Shown in pieces: positions 23,722 to 33,387 of a stretch of 64,000 nt of DNA (positions are counted from its first letter, which is position 1; each line of letters begins with the position of its first letter). The notes below the pieces were generated by a model. That model worked only from the letters and a program-made list of their open reading frames with translations, made no database searches and was not told the DNA's origin. The position numbers and the translations under genes are program-made. Where the stretch lies: the NCBI RefSeq assembly GCF_029892095.1, contig NZ_JARZAE010000004.1, positions 8,308,001 to 8,372,000 of the forward strand, read 5' to 3'. Source of the stretch: Kitasatospora sp. MAP12-44. Its GTDB lineage: Bacteria > Actinomycetota > Actinomycetes > Streptomycetales > Streptomycetaceae.

Positions 23722-25353
23722 CGGCAGCAGGTACTGGAGTGGCTGGTCCAGGTCGTCGAGGCCCAGCAGTTCGTGGGCCAGGTCGTCGAGGAAGCCGCTG
23801 AGCGGAATGCTCGACAGCCCGAGCGCGGTCGCGCTGAGCAGCAGGGTCTGGGCGAGGTGCCCGGCCTCCAGCAGGCCCAGGCGCAGGGCCCGCAGGCCGT
23901 AGCGCCGGCGCAGCAGGCCGAAGTCCACGTACAGGCCGAGGACGGCGGGCGCGTCGGTGATGTCGACCAGGTCGGGATCGTCGGCGGGGCGCGAGAAGTA
24001 GGAGGAGAGGGCGGTGAGTTCGGCGACGGACGGGGCGGGGCCGACCGGCCGCAGCACGCGGCGCTCGGGGACGCACTGGTAGGTGCCGGCCGACAGGCCG
24101 TCCACGTTCAGCGCGATCAGCCGCAGGCGGGCGGTGTAGAGGGCGCCGGCGCTCGGGTACGGGCGGTGCGGGACCGAGCGCGCGGCGCCCTCGGGCAGCC
24201 GCTGCCCCGGCAGCCACCGCTCGGTGCGGTGGCTCTCGGCGTGCGAGGACCAGAGCAGGGTGCCCAGTGTGCCGGCGTCCAGCGGGCCGACCAGCGCTCC
24301 GCGCGCCGAGACGCGAGCGGTCGTCACCTCGTGCAGCGAGCGCTCCGGCAGCGGGCCGGCGGGTAGCGCGACCTCGGGCGGCGCCGAGTGCTGGGAGCCC
24401 TCCAGGGGGTCCGACAGGAGGTCCGACGGCAGCAGCCGCAGCGCGCTGTCCTGTGGGCGGCCCGCCTGGAACTTGCTCCGTTCCAGATACTGGCGGTCCG
24501 GCGCGCGATGCCCCTCGGGGAAGAACGAGGGCGGCTCGCCCGCGTCCAGCAGCGTGCGGGCGGCCAGTCGGCACACGGCCCGCTCCTCGTCGGGGCTGAT
24601 GCCCAGCCGGTTGAACAGCATGTGCAGCTGGGAGGCCCACACCCACAGCTCGCGGCCCTCGCTGCCGCGCACCGCGGCCGCCCACGCCAGCAGCCAGGGC
24701 GCGGCGTCCTCCCGCTCCAGGCCGGCCCGCAGCGTCTCGGCGCGCCTCACCAGGGCCTCGTGCTGCAGGGCGAAGACGGCGTTGACCCGGGCATGCACGG
24801 CCGCGCCCGGCAGCAGGGGGACCTCGGTGACCCAGCGCCAGCCCGCCGCGTGCCGGCGCAGCCAGCGGGCGGCGGCGAGCGGGCCCAGGCCCAGGGCCAG
24901 CGCGGTGGTGTGCGCCAGGTCGATGCCCAGGGCCAGCCGGTCGGCCGCGCGCGGCGGGCGCCGTAGCGCCAGCACCGCGACCCGGGAGGAGACCGCGAAG
25001 AGCTCCTCCGCCTCCGGCAGCGCCGCCGCTCCGCCGTAGCGTTCGGTCTCGGCGACGTACGGTACCGGCTGGACCTCGGCGTGCGTGGACGGCCAGGGGC
25101 CCTCGACGGCCGGCACTGCCTTGCCCAGCCGGCTCAGCATGTCGGGCAACTCGGCCGCGGCCGACGGCGTCAGCCCGCGCAGCCGGATCCGCAGGTGCGG
25201 GCCGCCCTCGCCGTAGCGGATGAAGAACCATGCCGCCGCCTGCCCGTCGGCGACCAGGCCGTCGAGCAGCGGGGCCAACTCCTCGGTGAGGACGGCGTCG
25301 ACCGCGGCGGTGTCGCTGTGCAGGAAGAGGTGGAAGCTGTGCCAGTCGGCCAT
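23707..25353 (-). CDS. lazF: LazF-like fusion: glutamate-elimination domain plus azoline dehydrogenase
   Basis: 548 residues in two parts. Residues 1 to about 290 resemble the thiopeptide-type C-terminal lantibiotic-dehydratase domain (start WHSFHLFLHSD, then FFIRYGEGGPHLRIRL), which removes glutamate from glutamylated serines to leave dehydroalanine. From about 330 on it is a SagB-type FMN nitroreductase (HRPYPSAGALYTARLRL, GLLEAGHLAQTLLLSATALG) that oxidises azolines to azoles. The same fusion is known in LazF of the lactazole pathway. It is the last gene of the cluster. ATG 25353 is the start; a 33-bp gap follows the YcaO gene. Confidence 0.88.
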   Translation of the reverse strand: MADWHSFHLFLHSDTAAVDAVLTEELAPLLDGLVADGQAAAWFFIRYGEGGPHLRIRLRGLTPSAAAELPDMLSRLGKAVPAVEGPWPSTHAEVQPVPYVAETERYGGAAALPEAEELFAVSSRVAVLALRRPPRAADRLALGIDLAHTTALALGLGPLAAARWLRRHAAGWRWVTEVPLLPGAAVHARVNAVFALQHEALVRRAETLRAGLEREDAAPWLLAWAAAVRGSEGRELWVWASQLHMLFNRLGISPDEERAVCRLAARTLLDAGEPPSFFPEGHRAPDRQYLERSKFQAGRPQDSALRLLPSDLLSDPLEGSQHSAPPEVALPAGPLPERSLHEVTTARVSARGALVGPLDAGTLGTLLWSSHAESHRTERWLPGQRLPEGAARSVPHRPYPSAGALYTARLRLIALNVDGLSAGTYQCVPERRVLRPVGPAPSVAELTALSSYFSRPADDPDLVDITDAPAVLGLYVDFGLLRRRYGLRALRLGLLEAGHLAQTLLLSATALGLSSIPLSGFLDDLAHELLGLDDLDQPLQYLLPLGHV

Positions 25354-25386
25354 GAGGGTCCTCGGTCCGTCGGAATCGCGTCGGGA

Positions 25387-27270
25387 TCACGGGAAGGGGT
25401 GCGGATGGATCGTCAACTCTTCGTATGTCAACGGCCGTTCGACTCGGCCGAGCCGGTGCGGGACCTCCAGTAGGCGCGGCAGGCCCCGGGTGCGGTGGTT
25501 GACGTGGCCGAAGGTCATCGGCAGGGCGCCGGGAACGATGACCTTCGCACAGTGCAGGCAGAGCCGGTCGCGCACGCCCGGCTCGTCCTGGCCCACCGCG
25601 ATCACCTCAAGGCCCAGCCCGGACAGCCGCCGCACGGTCCGCTCCAGCAGCGCGGTCAGGTCGTGCACCGGCTCCGGCGTCCCGGGCCAGGCCTCGCGCC
25701 AGTCCAGCTCCGGCGTGTCCGCGAACAGGAACTCCAGCCGCGGCTGGGCCTCGGGCAGGGTGTTCAGGCCGACGTGGTCGTCCAGGGTGCGGACCAGCTC
25801 CGGCCGGCTCAGCATCGGCCGCAGCCGCTCGGGCCCGTACGGGCGCTCGGCGGTCAGCGCGCGCCGGGCGGACGCGTGGACGGTGGTGACCACCTCGATC
25901 ACCGCCGAGCGGATGGCGCTGCGCGGATCGTGGTGCGCCCCGGCGGCGAGGAAGACTCGCGGGGCGTCCGGGTGGGCCCCCTGGTACCGGCAGACGGCGA
26001 CCACGGCCGGGATGCCGAGGTCGTTGGTGGCGTCCAGCAGGGTCAGCCGGTAGCCCAGCAGGGCTGTCCGGTCGGCGAGTTGGAGCAGCTCGGGGTCGTC
26101 GGCGGGCAGCGTGATCCGACGCAGCGGGGTGGCCGTGTACCAGGCCATCAGGAACGCGTCCCGCTCGGCGACCTCGAACAGGCCGTACAGCACCGCCTCC
26201 TGGGGACTGTTGCCGAGCCCGCAACCGTTGGAGCACTCGTAGACGACGTGCGGCCGGTCGGCGCCCGGGACCTCCCAGTAGGCGACGTGCTCGGGCACCG
26301 CGAGGGAGCGGTCGCGGGTCAGCGACCAGCCGTGTACCCAGTCGAGTTCGAGCTGAGGGGTGTAGCGGACGGTGCGGCTGGCCGGGTGCCCGTGGTAGCG
26401 GGGGTCGGGCAGGCCGAGCCGCTCGGGGGCCACCGCGAGGTCGGCGCCCAACTGCTCGAAGGAGGCGCGCACGACGGTCCGACGGCCGGTCGGGCGCATC
26501 CCGGCGTACCGCTCCACGCTCTCGAAGAGAGCGATGCGCTCGCTGCTCTCGAAGTCGCCCGCCCGCCCGTAGCCACCGTCGTCCAGCGCCCGGCCGTCGG
26601 TGACATAGGCGCTGGTCAGGCTGAACGCCGAGTCCTCGGTACTGGTCAGCCGGCGCACCGGGCCGAACCGCTCGTCGCACAGGGCCTCGCGCAGGGAGGC
26701 CGCGTTGGTACGGGAGTTGGGACTGCGCAGCACCGCCGGATCCGACAGCGGGCGGGCCGTCCACGGGAGTTGGGCGGCCTGGGCGGTGTCCGGCGGCAGT
26801 GGCGCGCAGACCGCGCAGCCGCCGATCGGGCGGATCCGGTGAGTGGACCAGGTGGCGCGGCCGCTGTGCAGCAGCTGAACGGTGGCGCCGGGCTGGTCCG
26901 TTGGCGGGTCCGGGGTCTCCTGTGTTTCGAGCAGCGCCTCGGCCAGGGCCGTGGCGGCCTCGTCGAGGGCGGGCGCCACCAGCCCGGCCAACGCCAACTG
27001 CTGGCTCTGCCAGGGCACCCGGCCGCCGGCGGTGGCCAGCCGCTGGTACTCGGCGCAGCTCAGGCAGGCCGGCGCCCCCGGCCGCAGCACCGGGCCGATC
27101 ACGGTCAGCGCGCCGTCGCTGCGCACCGGGACCAGGAGCACGGGGTGGGTCAGCGCGTGCCGGCTCAACTTCTCGGCGAGCTCCAGGTTCCACTCCTCCA
27201 GCAGGACGACGGCCGAGCCGGTGGTGATGGCCAGGGCGGCTTCGCTGGTCAGGACGGGCAGCGGGCTCAA
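25387..27270 (-). CDS. lazE: LazE-like YcaO cyclodehydratase
   Basis: 627 residues. The N-terminal third contains two CxxC pairs (CLSC and CAVC), as in E1-like/TOMM partner regions with structural zinc. The remainder is a YcaO domain with ATP-site motifs such as FESSERIALFESVERYAG and YGLFEVAERDAF, ending in the proline-rich HPHPFP tail that YcaO cyclodehydratases need for activity. It uses ATP to turn Cys and Ser of the precursor core into thiazolines and oxazolines, working with the LazD-like partner. The start is TTG 27270, overlapping the LazD stop and preceded by GAGGAGG. Confidence 0.93.
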   Translation of the reverse strand: MSPLPVLTSEAALAITTGSAVVLLEEWNLELAEKLSRHALTHPVLLVPVRSDGALTVIGPVLRPGAPACLSCAEYQRLATAGGRVPWQSQQLALAGLVAPALDEAATALAEALLETQETPDPPTDQPGATVQLLHSGRATWSTHRIRPIGGCAVCAPLPPDTAQAAQLPWTARPLSDPAVLRSPNSRTNAASLREALCDERFGPVRRLTSTEDSAFSLTSAYVTDGRALDDGGYGRAGDFESSERIALFESVERYAGMRPTGRRTVVRASFEQLGADLAVAPERLGLPDPRYHGHPASRTVRYTPQLELDWVHGWSLTRDRSLAVPEHVAYWEVPGADRPHVVYECSNGCGLGNSPQEAVLYGLFEVAERDAFLMAWYTATPLRRITLPADDPELLQLADRTALLGYRLTLLDATNDLGIPAVVAVCRYQGAHPDAPRVFLAAGAHHDPRSAIRSAVIEVVTTVHASARRALTAERPYGPERLRPMLSRPELVRTLDDHVGLNTLPEAQPRLEFLFADTPELDWREAWPGTPEPVHDLTALLERTVRRLSGLGLEVIAVGQDEPGVRDRLCLHCAKVIVPGALPMTFGHVNHRTRGLPRLLEVPHRLGRVERPLTYEELTIHPHPFP

Positions 27271-29066
27271 CTGTAAACCTCCTCAGCGGGTTTGGCGGCT
27301 TGGTCGGCGTTCGACGTGCTGCTGAGGACGGTGAAACCGCAGGCGTGCAGTGCTGCCGAGAGTGTCGCGGCGTCCGCGCCGACGGGCCTCCACGGCGTGG
27401 GGCGCAGGCCGGTCTGTCGGCACAGGGCGGTGCGCAGGGCGCCTTCCCTGGCGGCCAGGCCGGCCAGCCAACCGGTCGTCCAGCCCTCGTCCTCCCAGCC
27501 GGCGAGCTCCAGGTCGGCTATCGCGAGCGGGGCTGATGCTCCGCTGGGCAAGGAGAACCGATGGAACGTCAGGTTATGGCGGCGGCTGACGGCGTGGGCC
27601 ACCGCGCCCAGCGCCGCGAACGCGACCGCGTCGCCGGCGCTCGCCTCGACGGCTCGGATCGGCGGTCGGCCCACCGTCCGTACCGAGGCGACGTACGCGG
27701 CTCCATATTGATGAACCGTCAGTTCGGCTGACTGGCCGAGCCGTTCGGTGAGTGTGCGCCACCAGTGCCGGGCGTGTGGGTGATCGTCCCAGGAACGGCT
27801 GGGCAAGCGGTCGCCGAGGTGGTCGCCGAGATGGTGTGCCGCCTCCCGGCGCAGTGCGCGACCCCAGGCGTGGTCCGGGGTCGCGCCGACCGTGATGCGG
27901 GAGTGCGGGTCGCTCAGGCGCAGTTCCGCCACCCGGCAGGCCGCGTCCAGCCGGGCCAGATCGGTGCGGGCCGCAGCCGCCAGCAGCGTGCCCTCGGACC
28001 CCGAGAGCGGCAGCTGGGCGCTGACCAGGGCGACGGGCAGCTGCGGCAGTGCGTCGGGCAGGGCCGGGGTGAGCACGCCGACCCGCTTGTCCCCGAGGGC
28101 GGCCACCCGGCGCAGCGCCTGCGCCAGGGTGTCCGGCGGCGGGAGCGGTGCGCGGCGATCGTGGTCCAGGGCCTGCGGGCCGAGCCAGGCGTGGTAGTCG
28201 GCCCGCAGCGGACGGGCCTCGGCGACCAGGACCGCAGGCAGGCCCGACAGCACGAGGTGGTCCTCACCGTCATGCGCGGGATCGGGCAGCCCGGCGACGG
28301 CGCACAGCAACCGCTGGGCGGCGGCCCCGGCGACCAGGGCGGTCAGCGCGGCGGACGCGGCGGGCCCGGCCGTCGTGCCCGACCCGTCGTCGGCGACCAG
28401 GCCCAGCCGGGTGGTCAGCGCCGCCGCGTCCGCTTCGGCCTGCTCGGGACTGCCCACCGCCGTGACGAAACCGCCGCCCCCCGACACCCCGGCCGCGACG
28501 GTCGCCGACCGCCCGGGCCCGGCCGACAGCAAGAGCAGCCCGGCGGGCCCGGCGGGCCAGGCGGCGACGCAGGGCACCGCCCCCGCCCGGCGCAGGGCCC
28601 GGGCGGCGGCCTGGGCCAGCGGGTCGGCCGGATCGCCGGCCCGCAGCCGGGGACGGGCCGCCGCGATGGCCCGCGCCGCCGCTGCAGGGTGCGGCGCGGC
28701 GGCGCTCAGCCACCGCGCGGCGCAGCCGTCCCTGGCCACCAGCAGGTCGTGGGCGTGCAGATGGCCGATCAGGGTGTTCAGGGCGCCGCGCAGCGGCGAA
28801 CCGGTCGGCGCCTCCAGTGCGGTGGGGTCGCCGGTGCGCAGCACCGCCTCCAGCAGCTGCCACAGCGCGGGCAGGGCGCGACTGCCCTCGATGGTGACGC
28901 TGGAGCGCCAACCCCGCAGGTGCAGTCCGTTGCTCAGCGGGGTGAGCGCGACTCCCGGCCGCAGCCGCCAGCCGGCCAGCGCGTCGACGCCATCGACGCC
29001 ATCGATGGCGTCCTCGGCGTCCCCGGTCTCACCGAGGCCGGGGACCGGATCGAGGGACGTGGTCAC
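27267..29066 (-). CDS. lazD: LazD-like cyclodehydratase partner (ocin-ThiF-like)
   Basis: About 599 residues, Ala/Leu-rich with few recognisable motifs. Its place between the pyridine synthase and YcaO genes, its size and its overlap with both neighbours match LazD of the lactazole pathway, the leader-recognising partner of the YcaO enzyme. Residues from about 30 carry a beta-rich start (VALTPLSNGLHLRGW), compatible with a RiPP recognition element, but this needs structural comparison. The late region HQYGAAYVASVRTVGR and the Trp-rich end are its other distinct patches. GTG 29066 overlaps the LazC-like stop. A duplicated DGVDGVDA-type run of short Asp/Gly repeats follows the start. Confidence 0.78.
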   Translation of the reverse strand: MTTSLDPVPGLGETGDAEDAIDGVDGVDALAGWRLRPGVALTPLSNGLHLRGWRSSVTIEGSRALPALWQLLEAVLRTGDPTALEAPTGSPLRGALNTLIGHLHAHDLLVARDGCAARWLSAAAPHPAAAARAIAAARPRLRAGDPADPLAQAAARALRRAGAVPCVAAWPAGPAGLLLLSAGPGRSATVAAGVSGGGGFVTAVGSPEQAEADAAALTTRLGLVADDGSGTTAGPAASAALTALVAGAAAQRLLCAVAGLPDPAHDGEDHLVLSGLPAVLVAEARPLRADYHAWLGPQALDHDRRAPLPPPDTLAQALRRVAALGDKRVGVLTPALPDALPQLPVALVSAQLPLSGSEGTLLAAAARTDLARLDAACRVAELRLSDPHSRITVGATPDHAWGRALRREAAHHLGDHLGDRLPSRSWDDHPHARHWWRTLTERLGQSAELTVHQYGAAYVASVRTVGRPPIRAVEASAGDAVAFAALGAVAHAVSRRHNLTFHRFSLPSGASAPLAIADLELAGWEDEGWTTGWLAGLAAREGALRTALCRQTGLRPTPWRPVGADAATLSAALHACGFTVLSSTSNADQAAKPAEEVYS

Positions 29067-30238
29067 GAGCGTGCCTCCACAGCGGTGATGACCTCGTTCA
29101 TCCGGTCGCGCCAGTGGTGCCCGGTGAGCACCGGGACGGCCTGGATGACCAGGTACGCGGCCAGATAGCGCTCCAACGGCCGAACGTCGCAGACCGTGAA
29201 GAGCCGGTACAGGCCGTTGGTGCAGGCGCGGTAGATCAGGTAGTCGGTGCGCCCCAGCATCGAGCCCTGCGGATCGGAGCGGGCCAGCAGCTGGTGGAAC
29301 TCGCTGTACCGCGTGCGCAGTTCGGGGCTCCAACGCTCCAGCTGGCCCGGATCACCGGTGGCCGCCGCGCGCTCCTGGTACGCGGCGGGGCTCCCGCGCA
29401 GGTCGGCCCCGGCGTCGAGCCGGTGCTCCGTCAGCCGCCAGGCGTCGGCCGACCAGCGGGCCCACGGCCGCTCCCGCTCCAGCAGTTCGCCGGCGGCGAT
29501 CCGCTCGACCAGAGCGGTCACCGCGCCGCCGGCGCTCTGCCAGTGCTGCTCGAAACTCCGCCGCAGGCTGCCGTCCTGGTCGTCGTGGACCAGGAAGTCC
29601 TCCAGGTGGGAGATGTACGAGTAGTGGCCGCCCACCAGCGCTCCCGGATGCGCGGCGGCGTGCGCGGCGAGTGCCGCCACGAGCAGCTGGAGCCGGGCGG
29701 TGCCGCTGTCCCCGTGCTCGCCGAGGAAGTGCGAGCCCGCGCGCAGGGCGGGCAGGCCCAGCCGCAGTAGGTCGTCGCGCAGCTCGGACCCGTCGTCGCC
29801 GAGCAGGGCGCGCACGGCGGTTCGGTCGACGCCCTCGACCTGGACGGTGTTGTCGGGCACCACTGGGCCGTACGGCGGGGCGATCAGCTCGATGCGGCCC
29901 GCCTCGGCGGCCTCGGCGAGCAGCTGGGCCTCGCCGCGGTCGCTGAGTGAGGGGTGCTCGCGCAGCCACTCGCGGACGGCGGCCGCAGCCTGTTCGGCGG
30001 CGGGCGCCACCTGGTCGGCCGGGCCTTCGATCCGCAGCCGCAGGTGAGGGCCGTGCAGCCAGTGCCGCTCGACCTGGACCGTCAGGCCCTGGCGCGCGTA
30101 CCGCTCGGCGAGCGGCAGGATCGCGCCGCGCAGCAGCGGGCCCTTGAGCGGCTGATGGTAGTAGGCGACCACATCGAGGGCGGCTGGATCGGACACGGGC
30201 ACCTCCTGGTCACTGGACACGGGCGTCTCCTGCCTCAC
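29063..30238 (-). CDS. lazC: LazC-like thiopeptide pyridine synthase
   Basis: 391 residues related to the C-terminal lantibiotic-dehydratase/thiopeptide maturation family (PbtD/TclM/LazC type). Family marks are the early beta strand VVAYYHQPLKGPLLRGAI, HWLHGPHLRLRIEG, and the late segment GRTDYLIYRACTNGLYRL. These enzymes join two dehydroalanines of the precursor by a formal [4+2] cyclisation, forming the central pyridine and closing the macrocycle while releasing the leader. GTG 30238 overlaps the LazB stop; alternative in-frame starts exist in the first 15 residues. Order and overlap support a lactazole-type operon. Confidence 0.87.
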   Translation of the reverse strand: MRQETPVSSDQEVPVSDPAALDVVAYYHQPLKGPLLRGAILPLAERYARQGLTVQVERHWLHGPHLRLRIEGPADQVAPAAEQAAAAVREWLREHPSLSDRGEAQLLAEAAEAGRIELIAPPYGPVVPDNTVQVEGVDRTAVRALLGDDGSELRDDLLRLGLPALRAGSHFLGEHGDSGTARLQLLVAALAAHAAAHPGALVGGHYSYISHLEDFLVHDDQDGSLRRSFEQHWQSAGGAVTALVERIAAGELLERERPWARWSADAWRLTEHRLDAGADLRGSPAAYQERAAATGDPGQLERWSPELRTRYSEFHQLLARSDPQGSMLGRTDYLIYRACTNGLYRLFTVCDVRPLERYLAAYLVIQAVPVLTGHHWRDRMNEVITAVEARS

Positions 30239-32973
30239 TGGACACGTTCACCACGTTCACCACGGGCAGGCCGCCCGGCACGATAGGCCTCCACCACCAG
30301 CTCGACCGCCCGGGTCGGCCGGGCCTGCCCGCCGGGCGCCGGAAGCGCCTCCTCCAGCACCACCCCGCCCGGCTGGCGGGCCAGCCACCGGCCCAGGCAG
30401 CGCAGGTGCAGGGCGCTGCCGAGATCGACGAACTGCGGCTTGGGCTGCCGCAGTCGAGTGAGCAGGGCGTCGGCGTTCCAGCTCTCCGAGCTGACCGGAG
30501 CCGGGCGCAGGAAGAGCTGCTCGGGCAGCCCGAGCAGCGCGCGCCAGCGGGCCGCGGTCGCCACCGGGACCTCTGTGTCGGCGGCCAGCTGGGCGCCGAG
30601 TGCGGTGACCACCTCGGCTGGCAGGTGCCAGCGGCGCCGGTTCAGCACCACATGGCGGTAGGTCAGCCGCGGCGTGTGGAGCACCTGTCCGCCGGGCGCC
30701 GCCAGCGTGGTGCGGGGGAGCAGCGCGCGGAAGTCGACGACGCCGTGCGGGTGGTCGCAGAGCAGCGGGGCCAGCCGTGGCGGCAGCATGACGGGTGCCA
30801 GGAAGCCGGCGTACAGCACGTCCAGCCACTCGCCCGTGGCGCGCAGCCGGAACCGGAGCTGGTCGCCGGCCTCGTCGTGGACCAGGTCCAGTTCCGCTTC
30901 GCCGATCGAGGCCCAGCGCCGGTCGGGGCCGATCTCGTCGGGGACCAGCAGCGGGTGGAGGTTGGCGTTGAACCCGCCGACCGGGCGGACCTGGGCGGCT
31001 CGCGCCCCGGGCCCGAGGCCTCGGCGGAGCTGGCGGGCGACCTCGGTGGTGGCTGCAGGGGGCAGCGTATCCAGGAAGCGGCTGGTGAACCGGCCCCAGC
31101 CACCGTACACCTGGTTGACGCAGAGCAGCTCGCCGTCGAGGTCGCGCTGGACGAAGTACGAGTAGCTGAGCGGCCGTTCGACGGCCCAGGCGGGCAGTCT
31201 CGCGCCGAGCCCCTGGACCAACCCCACGGGCAACGCGATGTCCCGCACCCCGCCGGCGCCGCCGCCGTCCCCGCCGCCGTCCCCGCCGCTGTCCGGGCCG
31301 CTGTTCGGGCCGCTGTCCGGGCCGTTCACGGCGGCCAGCACCGACGCCCGCAGCTCGGCCAGCCCCGCAAGACCGCCCACGAGCTCCACCTGCCGCTGCG
31401 GAGCGAGGCCGGCCAACTGCCAGGCCTGCTCCCACGCCGCGACCATCTCGCTGCCGAACTCCCACACGTCCGGGCAGCTCCCGCCGCGCCCGTAGCGGGC
31501 CACGAAGCGCTCCAGGGCCGTCCGGCGCACGACGTGGCCGAGGTCGAACAGCTCGGCGAGAGGCGTCAGTTCGGCCAGCGCCTCGGTGTCCGTGGTCGAG
31601 AGCTGGCCGTCCGGTCGCAGCGGGGTCGGCGCCACCACGTCCTCGGACAGCACGGTCAGCTGCGCGCCCCGTTCCGGAACCGGGCGGCCCGCGTGCTCCA
31701 GCACGGCGGTCCAGCGGCTCTCCAGGTCGGCGAGGTCGGCCGGGCGCCGGGCGGCCGCCGTCAGCGCGAACTGCCGGGTGCGGTCGGCGATCTCGTCGAG
31801 CTGCTCGGCCAGTTCCGCATCCTCGGGCCAAGCCCGCAGCCACTTCGCCAGGCGGGTGAGCGGCTCGTCCCCCTGTGGATCCAGCGGCTCGCTGGGGATC
31901 AGCAGGCCGGCCTCGGTCAGCTGCTCCAGGAACGCGGCGGCGGCCGAGCCACTCGCGGGACCGCCCAGCGCCGAGCTCAGGCACTCGGTCAACTCGGCCA
32001 GCGTGGAAGGGGTTTGGCAGCGCGAGGTGACGAAGGACAGCGGGCCGGTGGCGGCCAGCTCGACCTCGTCCTCGGTGCCGATCAGGTAGCGGCCACCGGC
32101 GAACTCCAGCCGGCTGCGCGCGTAGGCCGCCCGGCCGCCGCTGATCCGCGCAGTACTGGTCATCCGGTGCGGCAGTCCGGCGCGCCGGCGCGGGGAGTCC
32201 AGCAGCGCCTGGCTGAGCGCGCTGACCAGCGTGCGGTTGACCTCGACCACCGGGGTCAGCGGGCCCGTGGCCAGCCCGGCGCCCGCGTTGTGCGGCTGCC
32301 CGGGCGCGGGCACCTCGGTGCTCAGCGCACCCCAGCCGACGACGGTGAACCAGGAGAGCGGACTGGTCTTGGTGCTGGCCCGCAGTGCGTAGCGCAGCAC
32401 CCCGGGCTCCTCCTTGCGGGCCCGGCGGTCGGCGGCACCCGTACCCGCGCGCTCGACGGCGCGCAGCAGATCGCTGCTGGTCAGGGCGACCGCCCGAGCC
32501 AGCGCCGGCTCCCGGCAGAGCTCCGCGAGCGCACCGCGTTCGACGGTCAGGGCAGCCTGGGCGAGGTCGTCGGCGGTGGCGAGCAGCGCGGCGCGGCGGC
32601 GGCGCAGCGACAGCCAGGCGGCGAGCTCGGGCACCCGCTGGGGCAGGTCGCCCAGGCGTTCCAGCAGCGCGGGCCGGGACTCGCGGCCGTTGTGCAGCGA
32701 GCGGCGCAGCGGCAGGACCACCTCGCGGTGGAAGGTCTGCGAGTGGCCGTCCCGGCTGGCGTAGAGGGCGTCGCCGAGCGCGGGCCGCAGCTCGGCCAGC
32801 TCGCTCTCCAGCTCGGTCAGCCGGGTCAGTTCCGCGCGGAACACCGCGGCCTGCGGGTGCTCGGCGGGGTGGCACAGCACGGTGGCGCGGGCGAGGGCGT
32901 AGGGCGCGCAGTGCACCGCGTAGCCGCCGACCGGGCGTTGGTGTCCCGTGGAGTGTCCCGTGGAGTCCCTCAT
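30235..32973 (-). CDS. lazB: LazB-like tRNA-dependent glutamylation enzyme (LanB N-terminal type)
   Basis: 912 residues, the split lantibiotic dehydratase N-domain. Diagnostic patches are KTSPLSWFTVVGWG, VVEVNRTLVSALS, RPLSYSYFVQRDL and FNANLHPLLVPDE. By family knowledge it attaches glutamate from glutamyl-tRNA to serines of the core; elimination is then done by the LazF-like fusion. A low-complexity Gly/Asp/Ser stretch (31251-31327, about residues 550-575) interrupts the usual sequence and looks like a recent repeat expansion. ATG 32973 is chosen over longer open frame. It is the first enzyme gene after the two precursor genes. Confidence 0.92.
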   Translation of the reverse strand: MRDSTGHSTGHQRPVGGYAVHCAPYALARATVLCHPAEHPQAAVFRAELTRLTELESELAELRPALGDALYASRDGHSQTFHREVVLPLRRSLHNGRESRPALLERLGDLPQRVPELAAWLSLRRRRAALLATADDLAQAALTVERGALAELCREPALARAVALTSSDLLRAVERAGTGAADRRARKEEPGVLRYALRASTKTSPLSWFTVVGWGALSTEVPAPGQPHNAGAGLATGPLTPVVEVNRTLVSALSQALLDSPRRRAGLPHRMTSTARISGGRAAYARSRLEFAGGRYLIGTEDEVELAATGPLSFVTSRCQTPSTLAELTECLSSALGGPASGSAAAAFLEQLTEAGLLIPSEPLDPQGDEPLTRLAKWLRAWPEDAELAEQLDEIADRTRQFALTAAARRPADLADLESRWTAVLEHAGRPVPERGAQLTVLSEDVVAPTPLRPDGQLSTTDTEALAELTPLAELFDLGHVVRRTALERFVARYGRGGSCPDVWEFGSEMVAAWEQAWQLAGLAPQRQVELVGGLAGLAELRASVLAAVNGPDSGPNSGPDSGGDGGGDGGGAGGVRDIALPVGLVQGLGARLPAWAVERPLSYSYFVQRDLDGELLCVNQVYGGWGRFTSRFLDTLPPAATTEVARQLRRGLGPGARAAQVRPVGGFNANLHPLLVPDEIGPDRRWASIGEAELDLVHDEAGDQLRFRLRATGEWLDVLYAGFLAPVMLPPRLAPLLCDHPHGVVDFRALLPRTTLAAPGGQVLHTPRLTYRHVVLNRRRWHLPAEVVTALGAQLAADTEVPVATAARWRALLGLPEQLFLRPAPVSSESWNADALLTRLRQPKPQFVDLGSALHLRCLGRWLARQPGGVVLEEALPAPGGQARPTRAVELVVEAYRAGRPARGERGERVQ

Positions 32974-33154
32974 GGCATCCCGTCTCTTGAGGCCGTCGAG
33001 CCCGGTCCGTGCGCTGATCCGAGGTTGTCCCCGGGGCGCACGGGGCATCCGTGCGACCCGGGGTGGTCACCAGCCCTCGGCTGGGACCAGGGCAGTTCGG
33101 GGTGACCCGAGGGAAAATGCGCTGGTCAGCTCCGTGCCGGTGTCAGAACCGGTG

Positions 33155-33331
33155 TCAGAAGTCGTAGGACAGCCGCTGCTCAGCGCAGGAGGACGAGCCC
33201 TGGCAGGAGCTGGAGCCCCACGACGCGCCGCCCTCGGGCAGCGCGGCGCTGTCGCTCATCGAGGTGACGGTGAGGTCGCCGAGGTCGAGGTCGGCGAGCT
33301 CGAAGGTCGGCTGGTCGGTGGTGTCGAACAT
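33155..33331 (-). CDS. lazA: Lactazole-family thiopeptide precursor, copy 2
   Basis: 58 residues. The acidic leader has FELADLDLGDLTVTSMSD and ends in ALPEGGA; the core SWGSSSCQGSSSCA follows, with tail EQRLSYDF. This closely matches lactazole precursor LazA, whose core as I recall it is SWGSCSCQASSSCA. Ser, Cys and the N-terminal Ser-Trp-Gly are placed as needed for azoles, dehydroalanines and a pyridine formed from Ser1 and Ser12. ATG 33331 has AGGGAG upstream. It lies 182 bases before lazB on the same strand. The tail differs completely from copy 1, although the core and most of the leader are identical. Confidence 0.93.
   Translation of the reverse strand: MFDTTDQPTFELADLDLGDLTVTSMSDSAALPEGGASWGSSSCQGSSSCAEQRLSYDF
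33182..33305. repeat. 124-bp near-identical duplication shared by the two precursor genes
   Basis: The block at 33182-33305 equals 33424-33547 at every position but one (a C/G change that turns Glu to Asp in the leader). It covers the core and most of the leader, while the flanks and tails differ, pointing to recent duplication or gene conversion. Confidence 0.9.
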
Positions 33332-33387
33332 GCGGAACTCCCTGGGAGGTGAGGGGAAGCGGTGTGTTGGTCGGCTCCGTGCCGGTG

